From an uncultured marine group I thaumarchaeote (GTDB taxonomy: Archaea > Thermoproteota > Nitrososphaeria > Nitrososphaerales > Nitrosopumilaceae), in the NCBI GenBank assembly GCA_902590655.1, contig CACIXQ010000010.1:1-34637 (forward strand): a stretch of DNA of 34,637 nt. Direction: 5' to 3'. Below the pieces are notes generated by a model. It made no database searches and was not told the origin of the DNA. It was given only the letters and a program-made list of their open reading frames with translations. Positions 14,914-22,343 of the stretch are shown piece by piece; within the stretch, counting starts at the first letter, position 1; each line of letters begins with the position of its first letter. A program made the translations under genes and the position numbers.

Positions 14914-16097
14914 TATTACAAAATATCAGCATACTGTATGGAAATAATTTAAAATTTATAGAAAAAACAAATGTGCTGGTTAGCAATGGTAAATTTCAAA
15001 AAATTAGTTCTAAAATTAAATCTACTAAACAAAAAGTTGTAAACTGTAATGGTCTTTTACTGATTCCGGGTTTAATTAATTCACATACACACCTTGGTGA
15101 TTCAATTGCAAAAGATATAGCTCTGGATAAGGATCCAGATGCTAAAATCAATCCTATTTTTGGAATTAAACAAAAAATTCTCAAAGAAACTGAACCACGA
15201 GAACTTATTCACTATATGAGAAAAACTGTGAAATCTATGCTAAAAAAAGGAATTACAACATTTGTTGATTTTAGAGAAGGTGGATTAGATGGTGTTTTGC
15301 TTATGCAAAAGGCATTATCAAATATACCAATTCGTTCTATAGTACTAGGTAGAATCGAATACTATCAATCAAAAGAACAGATCAAAAGGAACACATCAAT
15401 CCCACAATCATATCAAAACCAGATGGATATGTTGTTAGAAAATTGTGATGGAATAGGAATCAGTGGTTCAAATGAAAATAGCGATTCCTCTCTGAGACAT
15501 TTTTCTAAAACAAAAAAGATTCGTGCCATACATTGCGCAGAAACAAAGCAGAGTTACTTGAAATCAAAGCAAGCTACAAGAAAAACCGAGCCAGTACGTT
15601 CCATGTTATTAAAACCAGATTTTCTTGTGCATATGACATACGCATCAAAAAGTGATCTAAACATGGCATCCAAAAAAACAAGAGGCATAGTTGTTTGTCC
15701 TCGTGCGAACGCGTCTTTAGCTGAAGGAATTCCAAATGTTCTTCAAATGATGGAAATGAATTGTAATGTAGCAATTGGAACTGATAACGTAATGATTAAT
15801 TCCCCTGATTTATTCAGGGAAATGGACTTTTTATGGAAAATAACTATGGGTATTCATCAAAAACGCATTGAACCAAAAAATATTCTAAAAATGGCTACTG
15901 TTAATGCAGGAAAAATACTAAACAAAAAAATTGGATGTATCAAAGAAGGATACTTGGCTGATGCCGTTTTTATTAAAAAGAATGACCTAGATCTTGATCC
16001 CTTGCGAAACCCACACGCATCTATTGTTCATAGAGCAAACGAAAATTCGATTCAGGCTGTAATGATTGGAGGCGATATAGTTCATGGGAAGATTTAG
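14910..16097 (+). CDS. Amidohydrolase-superfamily deaminase/hydrolase in the riboflavin operon
   Basis: This 395-residue metal-dependent hydrolase of the cytosine/SAH-deaminase branch has a complete metal site: H59-x-H61 (S-H-T-H-L-G-D), a His and Glu in I-H-C-A-E-T, a His in L-V-H-M-T-Y, and an Asp in I-G-T-D-N-V. It lies between GTP cyclohydrolase III and the pyrimidine reductase, overlapping both (4 and 14 bases). Two steps lack an obvious enzyme in this operon: formyl removal from FAPy (ArfB in methanogens, a creatininase relative) and deamination of the pyrimidine. Chemistry and position make this protein a candidate for one of them. That role is inferred. Confidence 0.82.
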   Translation: MILQNISILYGNNLKFIEKTNVLVSNGKFQKISSKIKSTKQKVVNCNGLLLIPGLINSHTHLGDSIAKDIALDKDPDAKINPIFGIKQKILKETEPRELIHYMRKTVKSMLKKGITTFVDFREGGLDGVLLMQKALSNIPIRSIVLGRIEYYQSKEQIKRNTSIPQSYQNQMDMLLENCDGIGISGSNENSDSSLRHFSKTKKIRAIHCAETKQSYLKSKQATRKTEPVRSMLLKPDFLVHMTYASKSDLNMASKKTRGIVVCPRANASLAEGIPNVLQMMEMNCNVAIGTDNVMINSPDLFREMDFLWKITMGIHQKRIEPKNILKMATVNAGKILNKKIGCIKEGYLADAVFIKKNDLDLDPLRNPHASIVHRANENSIQAVMIGGDIVHGKI

Positions 16098-16737
16098 ACC
16101 ACATGTAATATTTAGTGCTGCAATCACTTTAGATGGAAAATTAGCAACACATACTGGTGATTCAAAACTTTCCTCAAAAGCGGATAAAAATCGAGTTCAT
16201 AAACTAAGAGGAAAAGTTGATGCAATTCTTATAGGAAAAAATACCGCTGAATTTGATGATCCAATTTTGTCTGTGCATCATCAGAAGAAAACAAACCCAA
16301 CACGTATAATTCTTGATTCAAATGCGACAATCAAAAACAATTCCAGAATTTTAAGAACTAGTTCAAAAATACCTACAATTATTGCAGTAGGAGAAAGTGT
16401 ATCCAAAAAAAATTTACAAAGGTTAGAAAAACTTCCTGTTAAGATTATAATTTGTGGGAAAAAGCACGTAAACATAAAAAAATTACTTGCTGTACTAAGA
16501 AAACAAGGCATAAAAAAAATTCTAGTTGAGGGTGGTGGTGAAACAAACTGGTCATTTGTTAAAGAAAATCTAGTTGATGAGGCTATGATTACTATCACAC
16601 CTTATCTTGTAGGTGGTATAACCTCTACAACCTTGGTAGACGGTGATGGATTTTCAACAATCGCGAAATCAACAAAACTGAAATTAAAAAGTACTAGAAG
16701 AATGAACAATGAAATTATACTGCACTATGAAAACTAG
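16084..16737 (+). CDS. arfC: 2,5-diamino-6-(ribosylamino)-4(3H)-pyrimidinone 5'-phosphate reductase (ArfC / RibD C-terminal type)
   Basis: This 217-residue stand-alone RibD reductase domain reduces the ribosyl side chain to ribityl using NAD(P)H. Landmarks are S-A-A-I-T-L-D-G-K-L-A at the N-terminus, a D-A-I-L-I-G-K-N-T nucleotide-site segment, N-P-T-R-I-I-L-D-S, and V-E-G-G-G-E-T near residue 150. No deaminase domain is fused, unlike bacterial RibD, so deamination must come from another protein. ATG 16084 lies inside the end of the amidohydrolase gene. The stop shares the palindrome CTAG with the stop of the convergent tfe gene. Confidence 0.92.
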   Translation: MGRFRPHVIFSAAITLDGKLATHTGDSKLSSKADKNRVHKLRGKVDAILIGKNTAEFDDPILSVHHQKKTNPTRIILDSNATIKNNSRILRTSSKIPTIIAVGESVSKKNLQRLEKLPVKIIICGKKHVNIKKLLAVLRKQGIKKILVEGGGETNWSFVKENLVDEAMITITPYLVGGITSTTLVDGDGFSTIAKSTKLKLKSTRRMNNEIILHYEN

Positions 16738-17243
16738 ACTTGCGTTTCTTTTCTTATTTTATCAATCTGCTTAGCAAACGCCTTCTGCAGTTTCTCATTT
16801 TTCTTCAGATTTAAAACTCCCCCACATGATGTGCATTTAAAAAATTCTTCAAGTGCATCTTCAAAAGTTACTCTTGGGCAATCATTGTTTCCACAATGAT
16901 AAAATTGTGACGAGTTTTCATAGTCTAATCTTTGTTGTAATCTATCACCAATCTTTTTTTTCTGATTCTCGATAAAACTTTCAACTTCATCACGTCTAGA
17001 ACGCCAACGATAAACAAACCAACCTTTTCTTTCGTCTTTCACTCTAACTCCAGTAATCAGTGCCTTGCCAAAAAGATCATAGAGAACTTTTCGGACCATA
17101 TTAATTCTTAAACCCGTTGAACTGGCAATCTCCTCATCTGTTGCATCTTGTGATTTTAATAATGATCTTGCTACCTTTAGATATTCATCACCGCCAATCA
17201 TATAGGAAATTTTCACAAACGGATCCTCGTATTTATCAATCAA
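16734..17243 (-). CDS. tfe: Transcription initiation factor E alpha subunit (TFE)
   Basis: This 169-residue protein has an N-terminal extended winged helix (A-T-D-E-E-I-A-S-S-T-G-L-R-I-N-M-V-R-K-V-L-Y-D-L-F in pieces), a linker with R-W-R-S-R-R-D-E-V, and a C-terminal zinc ribbon (F-Y-H-C, C-P-R, F-K-C-T-S-C-G-G). TFE helps RNA polymerase open promoters beside TBP and TFB. It is the last gene of a minus-strand unit (phoU-like, hflX, trm56, tfe), with a 25-base gap before it. Its stop overlaps the convergent reductase stop. Confidence 0.95.
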   Translation of the reverse strand: MIDKYEDPFVKISYMIGGDEYLKVARSLLKSQDATDEEIASSTGLRINMVRKVLYDLFGKALITGVRVKDERKGWFVYRWRSRRDEVESFIENQKKKIGDRLQQRLDYENSSQFYHCGNNDCPRVTFEDALEEFFKCTSCGGVLNLKKNEKLQKAFAKQIDKIRKETQV

Positions 17244-17268
17244 TATGAATAATCCTCATTTTCCATTA

Positions 17269-17802
17269 TTAATCAGTTGTTTTATTCACCATAACATTTT
17301 TGCCATGCTCTTGAGGAATTATCACCCTCTCAGAATTCTCAAACTTTGATTCAAACTGTTTTCCCTGTTGAATACGGTCCAATAATACACCCAATGCACT
17401 TACTTCAGAGTGTGGTTGATTTCCCACTGCGATATTATAATCCGCTAATTCGTATATCTCCCGTGGAACTTTTTCGGCCCCAACTACAATCAAAATTTTA
17501 TCTTCGTTTCTAATTTTGGCTTCAATATTATTGATATTTTGACCATACATTGTAAGATGGACAATTTTTACCCCCGTGTTTTTTCTTTCTCTAATAATTT
17601 TCTTCCAATCAGAGATAATTTCAATTTTGAAATTTCCACCCCAAGTTTTGTTAATATCAGAAATAGTTTTCTCGATATCGGGATTTACTTCATTCATATA
17701 GATTTTATGTGCACCAAATGATCTTGCAACCAATGCGACATGGGTAGTCACACGATCATCCCTAACAATACGTTGCCCAATCCTTAAAACTTCAATTTTC
17801 AT
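17269..17802 (-). CDS. trm56: tRNA (cytidine(56)-2'-O)-methyltransferase
   Basis: This 177-residue SPOUT methyltransferase is specific to archaea. It methylates the ribose of C56 in the T loop using S-adenosylmethionine. Conserved pieces are the N-terminal [18 protein letters not shown], the central H-L-T-M-Y-G, and the knot region [22 protein letters not shown]. Its start overlaps the end of hflX by 11 bases, so the two are translated from one message. The tRNA-Gly of this window carries the C in its T loop (TTCGAAT) that this enzyme would modify. Confidence 0.94.
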   Translation of the reverse strand: MKIEVLRIGQRIVRDDRVTTHVALVARSFGAHKIYMNEVNPDIEKTISDINKTWGGNFKIEIISDWKKIIRERKNTGVKIVHLTMYGQNINNIEAKIRNEDKILIVVGAEKVPREIYELADYNIAVGNQPHSEVSALGVLLDRIQQGKQFESKFENSERVIIPQEHGKNVMVNKTTD

Positions 17803-18901
17803 AAGTTTTTACTCCAACTTCATCTTTTTCATGTGAGATATCATTTCGAAAAACATTACCAACTATTTCTTTAAGTTTGTCCACATTTTTTTGTGTGGAT
17901 GCAGAAATATCAATCCATTTTTTACTGTTCAATTCTAGCAAATCAACTATATCTAAAATTTCATCCTCATCTAACAATTCTGATTTATTTAAAGCGAAAA
18001 TCATCTTATCTACCTCTACACCAATTTCATTTAGTGTCGTATAGCAACTTTTGAATTTTTTTCGTAGTTCATCAAAGTGATCACTAGCATCAATAACAAC
18101 TATTACTGTATCAGTGTACAGTAGTTCTTCTAATGTTGATTTGAATGCTTCAATCATATATGCGGGTAATTTGCTGATAAACCCTACAGTATCTGAAATC
18201 AATGCAACTTCTTTGTTTATTGTCATTCTTCGTACAGTAGTTGAAAGAGTCGTGAACAACTCATCATTTTTTTCTTGTTGTTCTCCTGTTAATGTGTTGA
18301 ATAATGTAGTTTTACCGGCAGAAGTATATCCTGCCAGTGAGATTGTTTTAAAACCAAGCCGTTTTCTTGCTTGTCTATGAAGTTGGCGTTGTTTTCCAGA
18401 TTTTGCTAATTTTGATTTTATGTTAACCATCCTTCTTTTGATTTCATTATAGTATACATCAACCTCAAATGTTCCAAGACCCATAAACCCTGGTTGTTCT
18501 CCCTCTCTCGCAAGCCTTACTCTTTCTCTGGCTCTAGACATTTCATAACGTGCTTGTGCTAGTTGGACTTGAAGTTTTGACTCTGCACTGGAACATCTTT
18601 TCTCAAATATTTGTAAAATCAAGGCCTCTCTATCCAATATTTCCATTTTCAACTCAGATGCTAGGTTATAGTTCTGACTAGGTTTTAGCACCTCATCAAA
18701 AACTACTACATCTGGTTTTACTCTAGATGTAATCTCTTTAAGGTCCTCAATTTTTCCACTGCTTAATCCGTATTTTTGTTTCTGCAGAAAACCCTGTTTC
18801 ATAACATGCTTTACTTTGTAGTTAGCTGATTCACAAAGTGCAACTGCCTCATCAATTATGTCATCTTGTTCATATGTAACTAAAACCGCCGTGTTCATCA
18901 C
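17792..18901 (-). CDS. hflX: GTPase HflX
   Basis: This 369-residue protein has an N-terminal HflX subdomain (residues 1-125), then a Lys/Arg-rich coiled helix region ([10 protein letters not shown]) and a GTPase domain. G1 is G-Y-T-S-A-G-K-T-T (191-199), G3 is D-T-V-G-F (237-241) and G4 is N-K-S-E (305-308). HflX binds ribosomes, and in bacteria it rescues stalled or stress-damaged 70S particles. The start is the first of two adjacent Met codons, seven bases after the AbrB-PhoU stop. It overlaps trm56 downstream. Confidence 0.93.
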   Translation of the reverse strand: MMNTAVLVTYEQDDIIDEAVALCESANYKVKHVMKQGFLQKQKYGLSSGKIEDLKEITSRVKPDVVVFDEVLKPSQNYNLASELKMEILDREALILQIFEKRCSSAESKLQVQLAQARYEMSRARERVRLAREGEQPGFMGLGTFEVDVYYNEIKRRMVNIKSKLAKSGKQRQLHRQARKRLGFKTISLAGYTSAGKTTLFNTLTGEQQEKNDELFTTLSTTVRRMTINKEVALISDTVGFISKLPAYMIEAFKSTLEELLYTDTVIVVIDASDHFDELRKKFKSCYTTLNEIGVEVDKMIFALNKSELLDEDEILDIVDLLELNSKKWIDISASTQKNVDKLKEIVGNVFRNDISHEKDEVGVKTYEN

Positions 18902-18908
18902 AAAAACT

Positions 18909-19955
18909 CTACATCTTTGGCTTTTTGAGTATTTTTTCTATATTCATGTTTAGAACAATTTCACCTATATCGCTTGCATATTCTGCAACTCTTTTTACAT
19001 TTTCCACAATTCTTCTAACTCTAAAAATTTCCTCCTCATCTTTACTTGTTTTCAAATTATCTAATATTCTTTTTTCATATTTTTGTATATTATTTGCACT
19101 TTCAATTGATTTCTCTGCTTGGTCATAATCTTTTTTGAATAAGGCTAGACATGCATCATCCATTACTGAAATTGCATAACTATTCATTTCCTGTATTCTA
19201 TCAAAATTCTTGCCTTGTATTGGAGTTTTATAATCCAAAACATCTTGCGATAGTCTTACTGCATAATCGCCCATTCTTTCCACGTTTTTGACAACTACCC
19301 TGTAACCAAGGCAATCACGCGCGTTATCAAATCCCATTTCCTTTAACATGTGGTCGTTTTCAATTGCAATTGCAAGTTGTCTAGTGATGTAAAATCCAAA
19401 TCTATCCACATCATCATCACTGTTGATCACTTCTTTTGCAAGCTCTTCATTTCCTTCCTTTACCGCAAGTAGTGCATCATCCAGCATTGATTTTGCTAAC
19501 AACATCATTCTTTTGAAGGCAGCATCAACTGATAGTTCAACCAAATTAATTAGAATTTGAACAGTTATGCCATCTGAGGAATCTGCAGTTATCTCAGTAC
19601 CCATTAAAATTTTCTTAACGGCATTTCGAATTCCAATTCTTTGTGATGGTGTAATTCGTCCTACCTTAGGTTTTATGGTAATTGTTTTAAAATGAAGAAA
19701 GTATAATGAAACTAATTTTCTTACTACAGTTGATGTTTCTTCCTTTGGTTCAATTTCTATTGTAGCAGTTTGTTCCTGATCTTTTTTTCTAGTATTATAT
19801 GGTGTAACATGCAAGCTGGAAATTCCTTTTCGACCTACTGAAACTTGATCTCCCTGCTTTAGACCTAGATCAGTAATCCATTGTTTTGGCAGAGAAATAA
19901 TGTAGGTGGATTTACCTGTAAACTGTATTTTCCTAGTTTCTTCACCAGATGACAT
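18909..19955 (-). CDS. AbrB-PhoU fusion, phosphate-uptake regulator-like
   Basis: The N-terminus (about residues 1-60 from M-S-S-G-E-E-T-R-K) is an AbrB/SpoVT-type swapped-hairpin DNA-binding domain: [13 protein letters not shown], then G-L-K-Q-G-D-Q-V. The rest is a PhoU-like helical bundle with repeated acidic/metal-site segments ([30 protein letters not shown]). This archaeal architecture is thought to sense and regulate phosphate uptake. I chose ATG 19955 over 19967 because a TATA box is centred 25 bases upstream of it. It heads the hflX-trm56-tfe unit. Confidence 0.87.
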   Translation of the reverse strand: MSSGEETRKIQFTGKSTYIISLPKQWITDLGLKQGDQVSVGRKGISSLHVTPYNTRKKDQEQTATIEIEPKEETSTVVRKLVSLYFLHFKTITIKPKVGRITPSQRIGIRNAVKKILMGTEITADSSDGITVQILINLVELSVDAAFKRMMLLAKSMLDDALLAVKEGNEELAKEVINSDDDVDRFGFYITRQLAIAIENDHMLKEMGFDNARDCLGYRVVVKNVERMGDYAVRLSQDVLDYKTPIQGKNFDRIQEMNSYAISVMDDACLALFKKDYDQAEKSIESANNIQKYEKRILDNLKTSKDEEEIFRVRRIVENVKRVAEYASDIGEIVLNMNIEKILKKPKM

Positions 19956-19976
19956 AACTATAGTCATTTTTTTGTT

Positions 19977-19984
19977 CTATATAG
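19977..19984 (-). promoter_or_regulatory. TATA box of the AbrB-PhoU gene
   Basis: CTATATAG, itself palindromic, is centred about 25 bases upstream of ATG 19955 on the minus strand. It would be too close to serve the alternative start at 19967. Confidence 0.5.
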
Positions 19985-20015
19985 ATGAACTGAATTCTAT
20001 AGTATGGTATCAACG

Positions 20016-20024
20016 AATATTTAG
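20016..20024 (+). promoter_or_regulatory. TATA-like box of the PUA-domain gene
   Basis: AATATTTAG is centred about 25 bases before GTG 20045 in the 89-base divergent gap shared with the AbrB-PhoU gene. Confidence 0.45.
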
Positions 20025-20044
20025 AAATCCAACTAATCATCTGA

Positions 20045-20512
20045 GTGGATCCAATTCTAAAGCTAAAACATACAATAGATGCACTATTTGGCTCTGGAGT
20101 ATCTCGATACCTTCCGAAACAGATAGAATTTTTCTTCTCAAAGAGGACTGGACGAATTCGTGAAGTATATCATAAACAAAATCTTCTCTGTACATTACGC
20201 ATTGATGGAGGATTAGCAATAACACCATATTTTGCCCAAATTCTCATGAAGAGTAAGAAATTCAAAGAAAACTGTCTTGAGATTGATGAAGAATCAAAAC
20301 CATTTGTAGAAGACGGAAAATCTGTATTTTGTGGTCATGTTGTTTGGTGTGGTAAAAACATCAAGATCCAAAGTGAAGTTCCTATCTTGTACAAGAAGAA
20401 AGTTATTGCGGTTGGAAAAGCTGTTCTATCTTCGCAGATGATGAAGGAGCAATCAATTGGTGTCGCGGTAAAAGTCAGAGATAGTTTAAAAAGTCAGCCA
20501 GAGGGTAGATGA
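20045..20512 (+). CDS. PUA-domain RNA-binding protein
   Basis: This 155-residue protein starts at GTG 20045. The C-terminal half is a PUA domain: K-P-F-V-E-D-G-K-S-V-F-C-G-H-V, then E-V-P-I-L-Y-K-K-K-V-I-A-V-G-K-A, the strand pattern found in archaeosine transglycosylase and pseudouridine synthase PUA domains. The N-terminal 70 residues (F-F-S-K-R-T-G-R-I-R-E-V-Y, T-L-R-I-D-G-G-L-A-I-T-P-Y) resemble the pre-PUA part of archaeal MCT-1/Tma20-like proteins, which act in translation. No catalytic domain is present. The last four bases overlap the NAC start. Confidence 0.85.
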   Translation: MDPILKLKHTIDALFGSGVSRYLPKQIEFFFSKRTGRIREVYHKQNLLCTLRIDGGLAITPYFAQILMKSKKFKENCLEIDEESKPFVEDGKSVFCGHVVWCGKNIKIQSEVPILYKKKVIAVGKAVLSSQMMKEQSIGVAVKVRDSLKSQPEGR

Positions 20513-20856
20513 GCATGATGCGTGGAGGTAATCGCCAAATGCGAAGAATGATGGACAAGATGGGTCTTGATATGGAAGAAGTCCCAAATGTACAAGAAGT
20601 AATCATTAAGACTGATAAAAAAGAGATAATCATTCCAAAACCATCTGTTACCGAAATGAAGTCAAAGGAAAATTCAATATTTCAGGTAATTGCAGAAAGC
20701 TTTGAAGAAAAAGAACTTGAAGTGCCCATATTTTCAGAGGATGATATAATGTTAGTATGCCAGCAGGCAAATTGTGATGAAGAGAAGGCTAAGGATGCCT
20801 TGGCTGAGACTAAGGGTGATATAGCACAAGCAATTCTGAGGCTAACCAGCGGCTGA
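20509..20856 (+). CDS. nac: Nascent polypeptide-associated complex protein (archaeal NAC)
   Basis: This 115-residue protein has the expected layout: a Met/Arg-rich N-terminus (M-M-R-G-G-N-R-Q-M-R-R-M-M), a NAC beta-barrel segment (V-Q-E-V-I-I-K-T-D-K-K-E-I-I-I), and a C-terminal UBA domain (D-D-I-M-L-V-C-Q-Q-A-N-C, A-L-A-E-T-K-G-D-I-A-Q-A-I-L). It binds ribosomes and newly made chains as a homodimer. Its ATG overlaps the stop of the PUA gene (ATGA), so translation is coupled, and both proteins act at the ribosome. Confidence 0.94.
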   Translation: MSMMRGGNRQMRRMMDKMGLDMEEVPNVQEVIIKTDKKEIIIPKPSVTEMKSKENSIFQVIAESFEEKELEVPIFSEDDIMLVCQQANCDEEKAKDALAETKGDIAQAILRLTSG

Positions 20857-20905
20857 TAAACAAAAACTCTAAATCCCTATTTACCTAATGTAATTTATCG
20901 ACCCA

Positions 20906-21550
20906 CTGAAATCTGCTCGTATTGGGATTGCAACCACATCCGGAAAGATATATTTCGAATTTTCTCAAACATTGAAATCTCTCAAATTAGACTATGATTC
21001 ATTGATTCCAGAACAGATTCATGATTACCATGGAGATATAATCCTGACCACATCATCAGAAGCACCAAAATCCATCAAAATTCCAGCCCTGTATGAGGAT
21101 ATCCTAGATTTTGAACCAACAGTGATTGAAGGACTAATAATGCAAAAACTTGACTCGGCGCATTCTTCGGATGAATTGCTTATTGGCATAGATCCTGGTA
21201 AACGGATAGGACTCTCCATCTATTATTATGGTAGAGAGGTTGAACACTCACTCCATACATCTGTGGAAGATTTAGTGTCACATCTGGTAAGAATACTTGC
21301 TGGGCTACGAGCTAAAAAGAAAATTATCAAAATTGGTAATGGAAATATGAGAATGGCAACGAAGATTACTAATTTGCTTAACCTAAGATATTGTTCAGAT
21401 TTTGAAATTGAATTTGTTGATGAGCAGAGAACAACTGTTAAAACTAAAAACTACAACCAACGTGGAAAGCGAGACATGCAATCTGCAAAATACATTACAC
21501 GAAGAGAAGGACCAAGACATCTAGTCCTACCACTGTCAAGAATTGGCTAA
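20906..21550 (+). CDS. RNase H-fold (YqgF/RuvX- or RuvC-like) protein with uncertain start
   Basis: The core G-I-D-P-G-K-R-I-G-L-S is the first strand of a YqgF/RuvC-type nuclease fold. An acidic set can be traced: the Asp of that motif, Glu in F-V-D-E-Q-R-T-T (YqgF families have a similar D-E-R-x-T-T), and Asp in K-R-D-M-Q-S-A-K. The first standard start, TTG 20972, omits an open stretch (A-R-I-G-I-A-T-T-S-G-K-I-Y-F-E-F) that looks like protein. A TATA-like TATTTA (20878-20883) sits 25 bases before CTG 20906, given here as the tentative start. ATG 20888 is followed at once by in-frame TAA. Possible roles are RNA processing or DNA junction cleavage; I cannot decide. Confidence 0.7.
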   Translation: MKSARIGIATTSGKIYFEFSQTLKSLKLDYDSLIPEQIHDYHGDIILTTSSEAPKSIKIPALYEDILDFEPTVIEGLIMQKLDSAHSSDELLIGIDPGKRIGLSIYYYGREVEHSLHTSVEDLVSHLVRILAGLRAKKKIIKIGNGNMRMATKITNLLNLRYCSDFEIEFVDEQRTTVKTKNYNQRGKRDMQSAKYITRREGPRHLVLPLSRIG

Positions 21551-21572
21551 AATTCAAATTTTTTCTAAATTT

Positions 21573-21593
21573 TTTTTGCGAATTTCGCAAAAA
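21573..21593. repeat. Perfect 21-base inverted repeat centred on GCGAA-T-TTCGC
   Basis: The arms TTTTTGCGAA and TTCGCAAAAA are exact reverse complements around a single T. Symmetry with almost no loop suggests a dimeric protein binding site more than an RNA hairpin. Confidence 0.6.
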
Positions 21594-21623
21594 CATGTTA
21601 TTAATATATCTTTTCAATATTTT

Positions 21624-21642
21624 TTTTGAAATTTGTTCAAAA
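21624..21642. repeat. Short inverted repeat TTTTGAA / TTCAAAA
   Basis: Seven-base arms surround the loop ATTTG. In such AT-rich DNA this may be chance, but it lies in the same gap as the longer palindrome. Confidence 0.4.
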
Positions 21643-21747
21643 GATAATATAAATCAATGAAATTATTACAAGAATTCCTAGAGATAACTAAAATTCTTAT
21701 AGATCTACGCTTAAATAATTATTATTCCTATAATATATGTAATAAAA

Positions 21748-21987
21748 ATGACATGTAAAGGAATTTGTAGCAGATACAAGGCGCAAAAGCCTGTAGGCAC
21801 TGGAAGATATGCTTCTGGTCAACGTAGGTGTCAGATTTGTGAGATTTTCATTAAATGGGAAGGTCTTTGGTGTCCATGCTGTGGATATAGATTAAGAACC
21901 AAACCACGAAACTTGAAATACAAAGCAAAACTACGCGCACGTGTTCAGGCAGACGCAGCAGACGAATCGATAGCAATAAAGGCTTAA
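21748..21987 (+). CDS. Small zinc-ribbon protein, basic (79 aa)
   Basis: Cysteines at C3, C7, C28, C31, C42, C44 and C45 suggest one or two zinc sites (C-Q-I-C and C-P-C-C-G-Y-R-L are the clear knuckles). The C-terminal half is rich in Lys and Arg, typical of nucleic-acid binding. I recognise the overall type as a small zinc protein of this phylum but no function is established. The promoter probably lies in the AT-rich gap upstream. The next gene starts 17 bases after the stop. Confidence 0.75.
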   Translation: MTCKGICSRYKAQKPVGTGRYASGQRRCQICEIFIKWEGLWCPCCGYRLRTKPRNLKYKAKLRARVQADAADESIAIKA

Positions 21988-22004
21988 AATCATCCTTAAG
22001 CTTA

Positions 22005-22343
22005 TTGCCATCCGAATCACGTTTTTCGAAGACAGTTATCGATGTTGATAATCGAAGTTTTACTGTTCAAGTATTACTCTTCGAAAATGGAAGTTTTGTT
22101 TCTATAACTGAAGGTCAAGAAAAGATAGGTGGATTGACAGCATCTATAGGTACTGGCTCTGTACCAGTCACCACTTCAATCATACCGGCAAAATCAGAAT
22201 CTCTTTTTTTAAAATTAATTTCTGAACAATTATCTTCAATCATATCTGGTATTAACATCATATCCACATTTATTCCAAAAGAGCTGGAAAACAAAACTGC
22301 TAAAACTTTGATTGCCAAAATAAAGGAGATAGTTGAGAAATGA
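22005..22343 (+). CDS. Conserved small protein resembling proteasome assembly chaperone 4 (PAC4/PSMG4)
   Basis: This 112-residue protein starts at TTG 22005. Predicted order is strand (V-Q-V-L-L-F-E-N-G-S-F-V-S-I), G-L-T-A-S-I, the segment P-V-T-T-S-I-I, a long helix (S-L-F-L-K-L-I-S-E-Q-L), strand (I-N-I-I-S-T-F-I) and a final helix (A-K-T-L-I-A-K-I-K-E-I-V-E). From memory, human PSMG4 has a comparable order: P-V-S-T-S-L-L, helix, a V-F-V-S-Y strand and a final V-E-N-R-I-K-E-E helix. I therefore suggest a PAC3/PAC4-like fold. This is a pattern match, not a search result. The gene overlaps ubiD by four bases and could instead serve it. Confidence 0.6.
   Translation: MPSESRFSKTVIDVDNRSFTVQVLLFENGSFVSITEGQEKIGGLTASIGTGSVPVTTSIIPAKSESLFLKLISEQLSSIISGINIISTFIPKELENKTAKTLIAKIKEIVEK

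Larger units (their letters stand above)
21551..21747. other. AT-rich intergenic region with two inverted repeats
   Basis: This is the longest gap in the window that holds no convincing gene. It contains T-runs right after the upstream stop (plausible terminator), a 21-base palindrome (21573-21593), a TATA-like TTAATATATC (21601-21610), a second short hairpin (21624-21642) and AT-runs near 21711-21740 that may promote the zinc-ribbon gene. A 33-codon open frame at 21657 is not convincing. Confidence 0.6.

Noticed and set aside
21657-21758. 33-codon open frame (starts M-K-L-L-Q-E-F-L) before the zinc-ribbon gene
   Set aside because: Very short, AT-driven composition, runs into the start of the next gene and has no recognisable motif.
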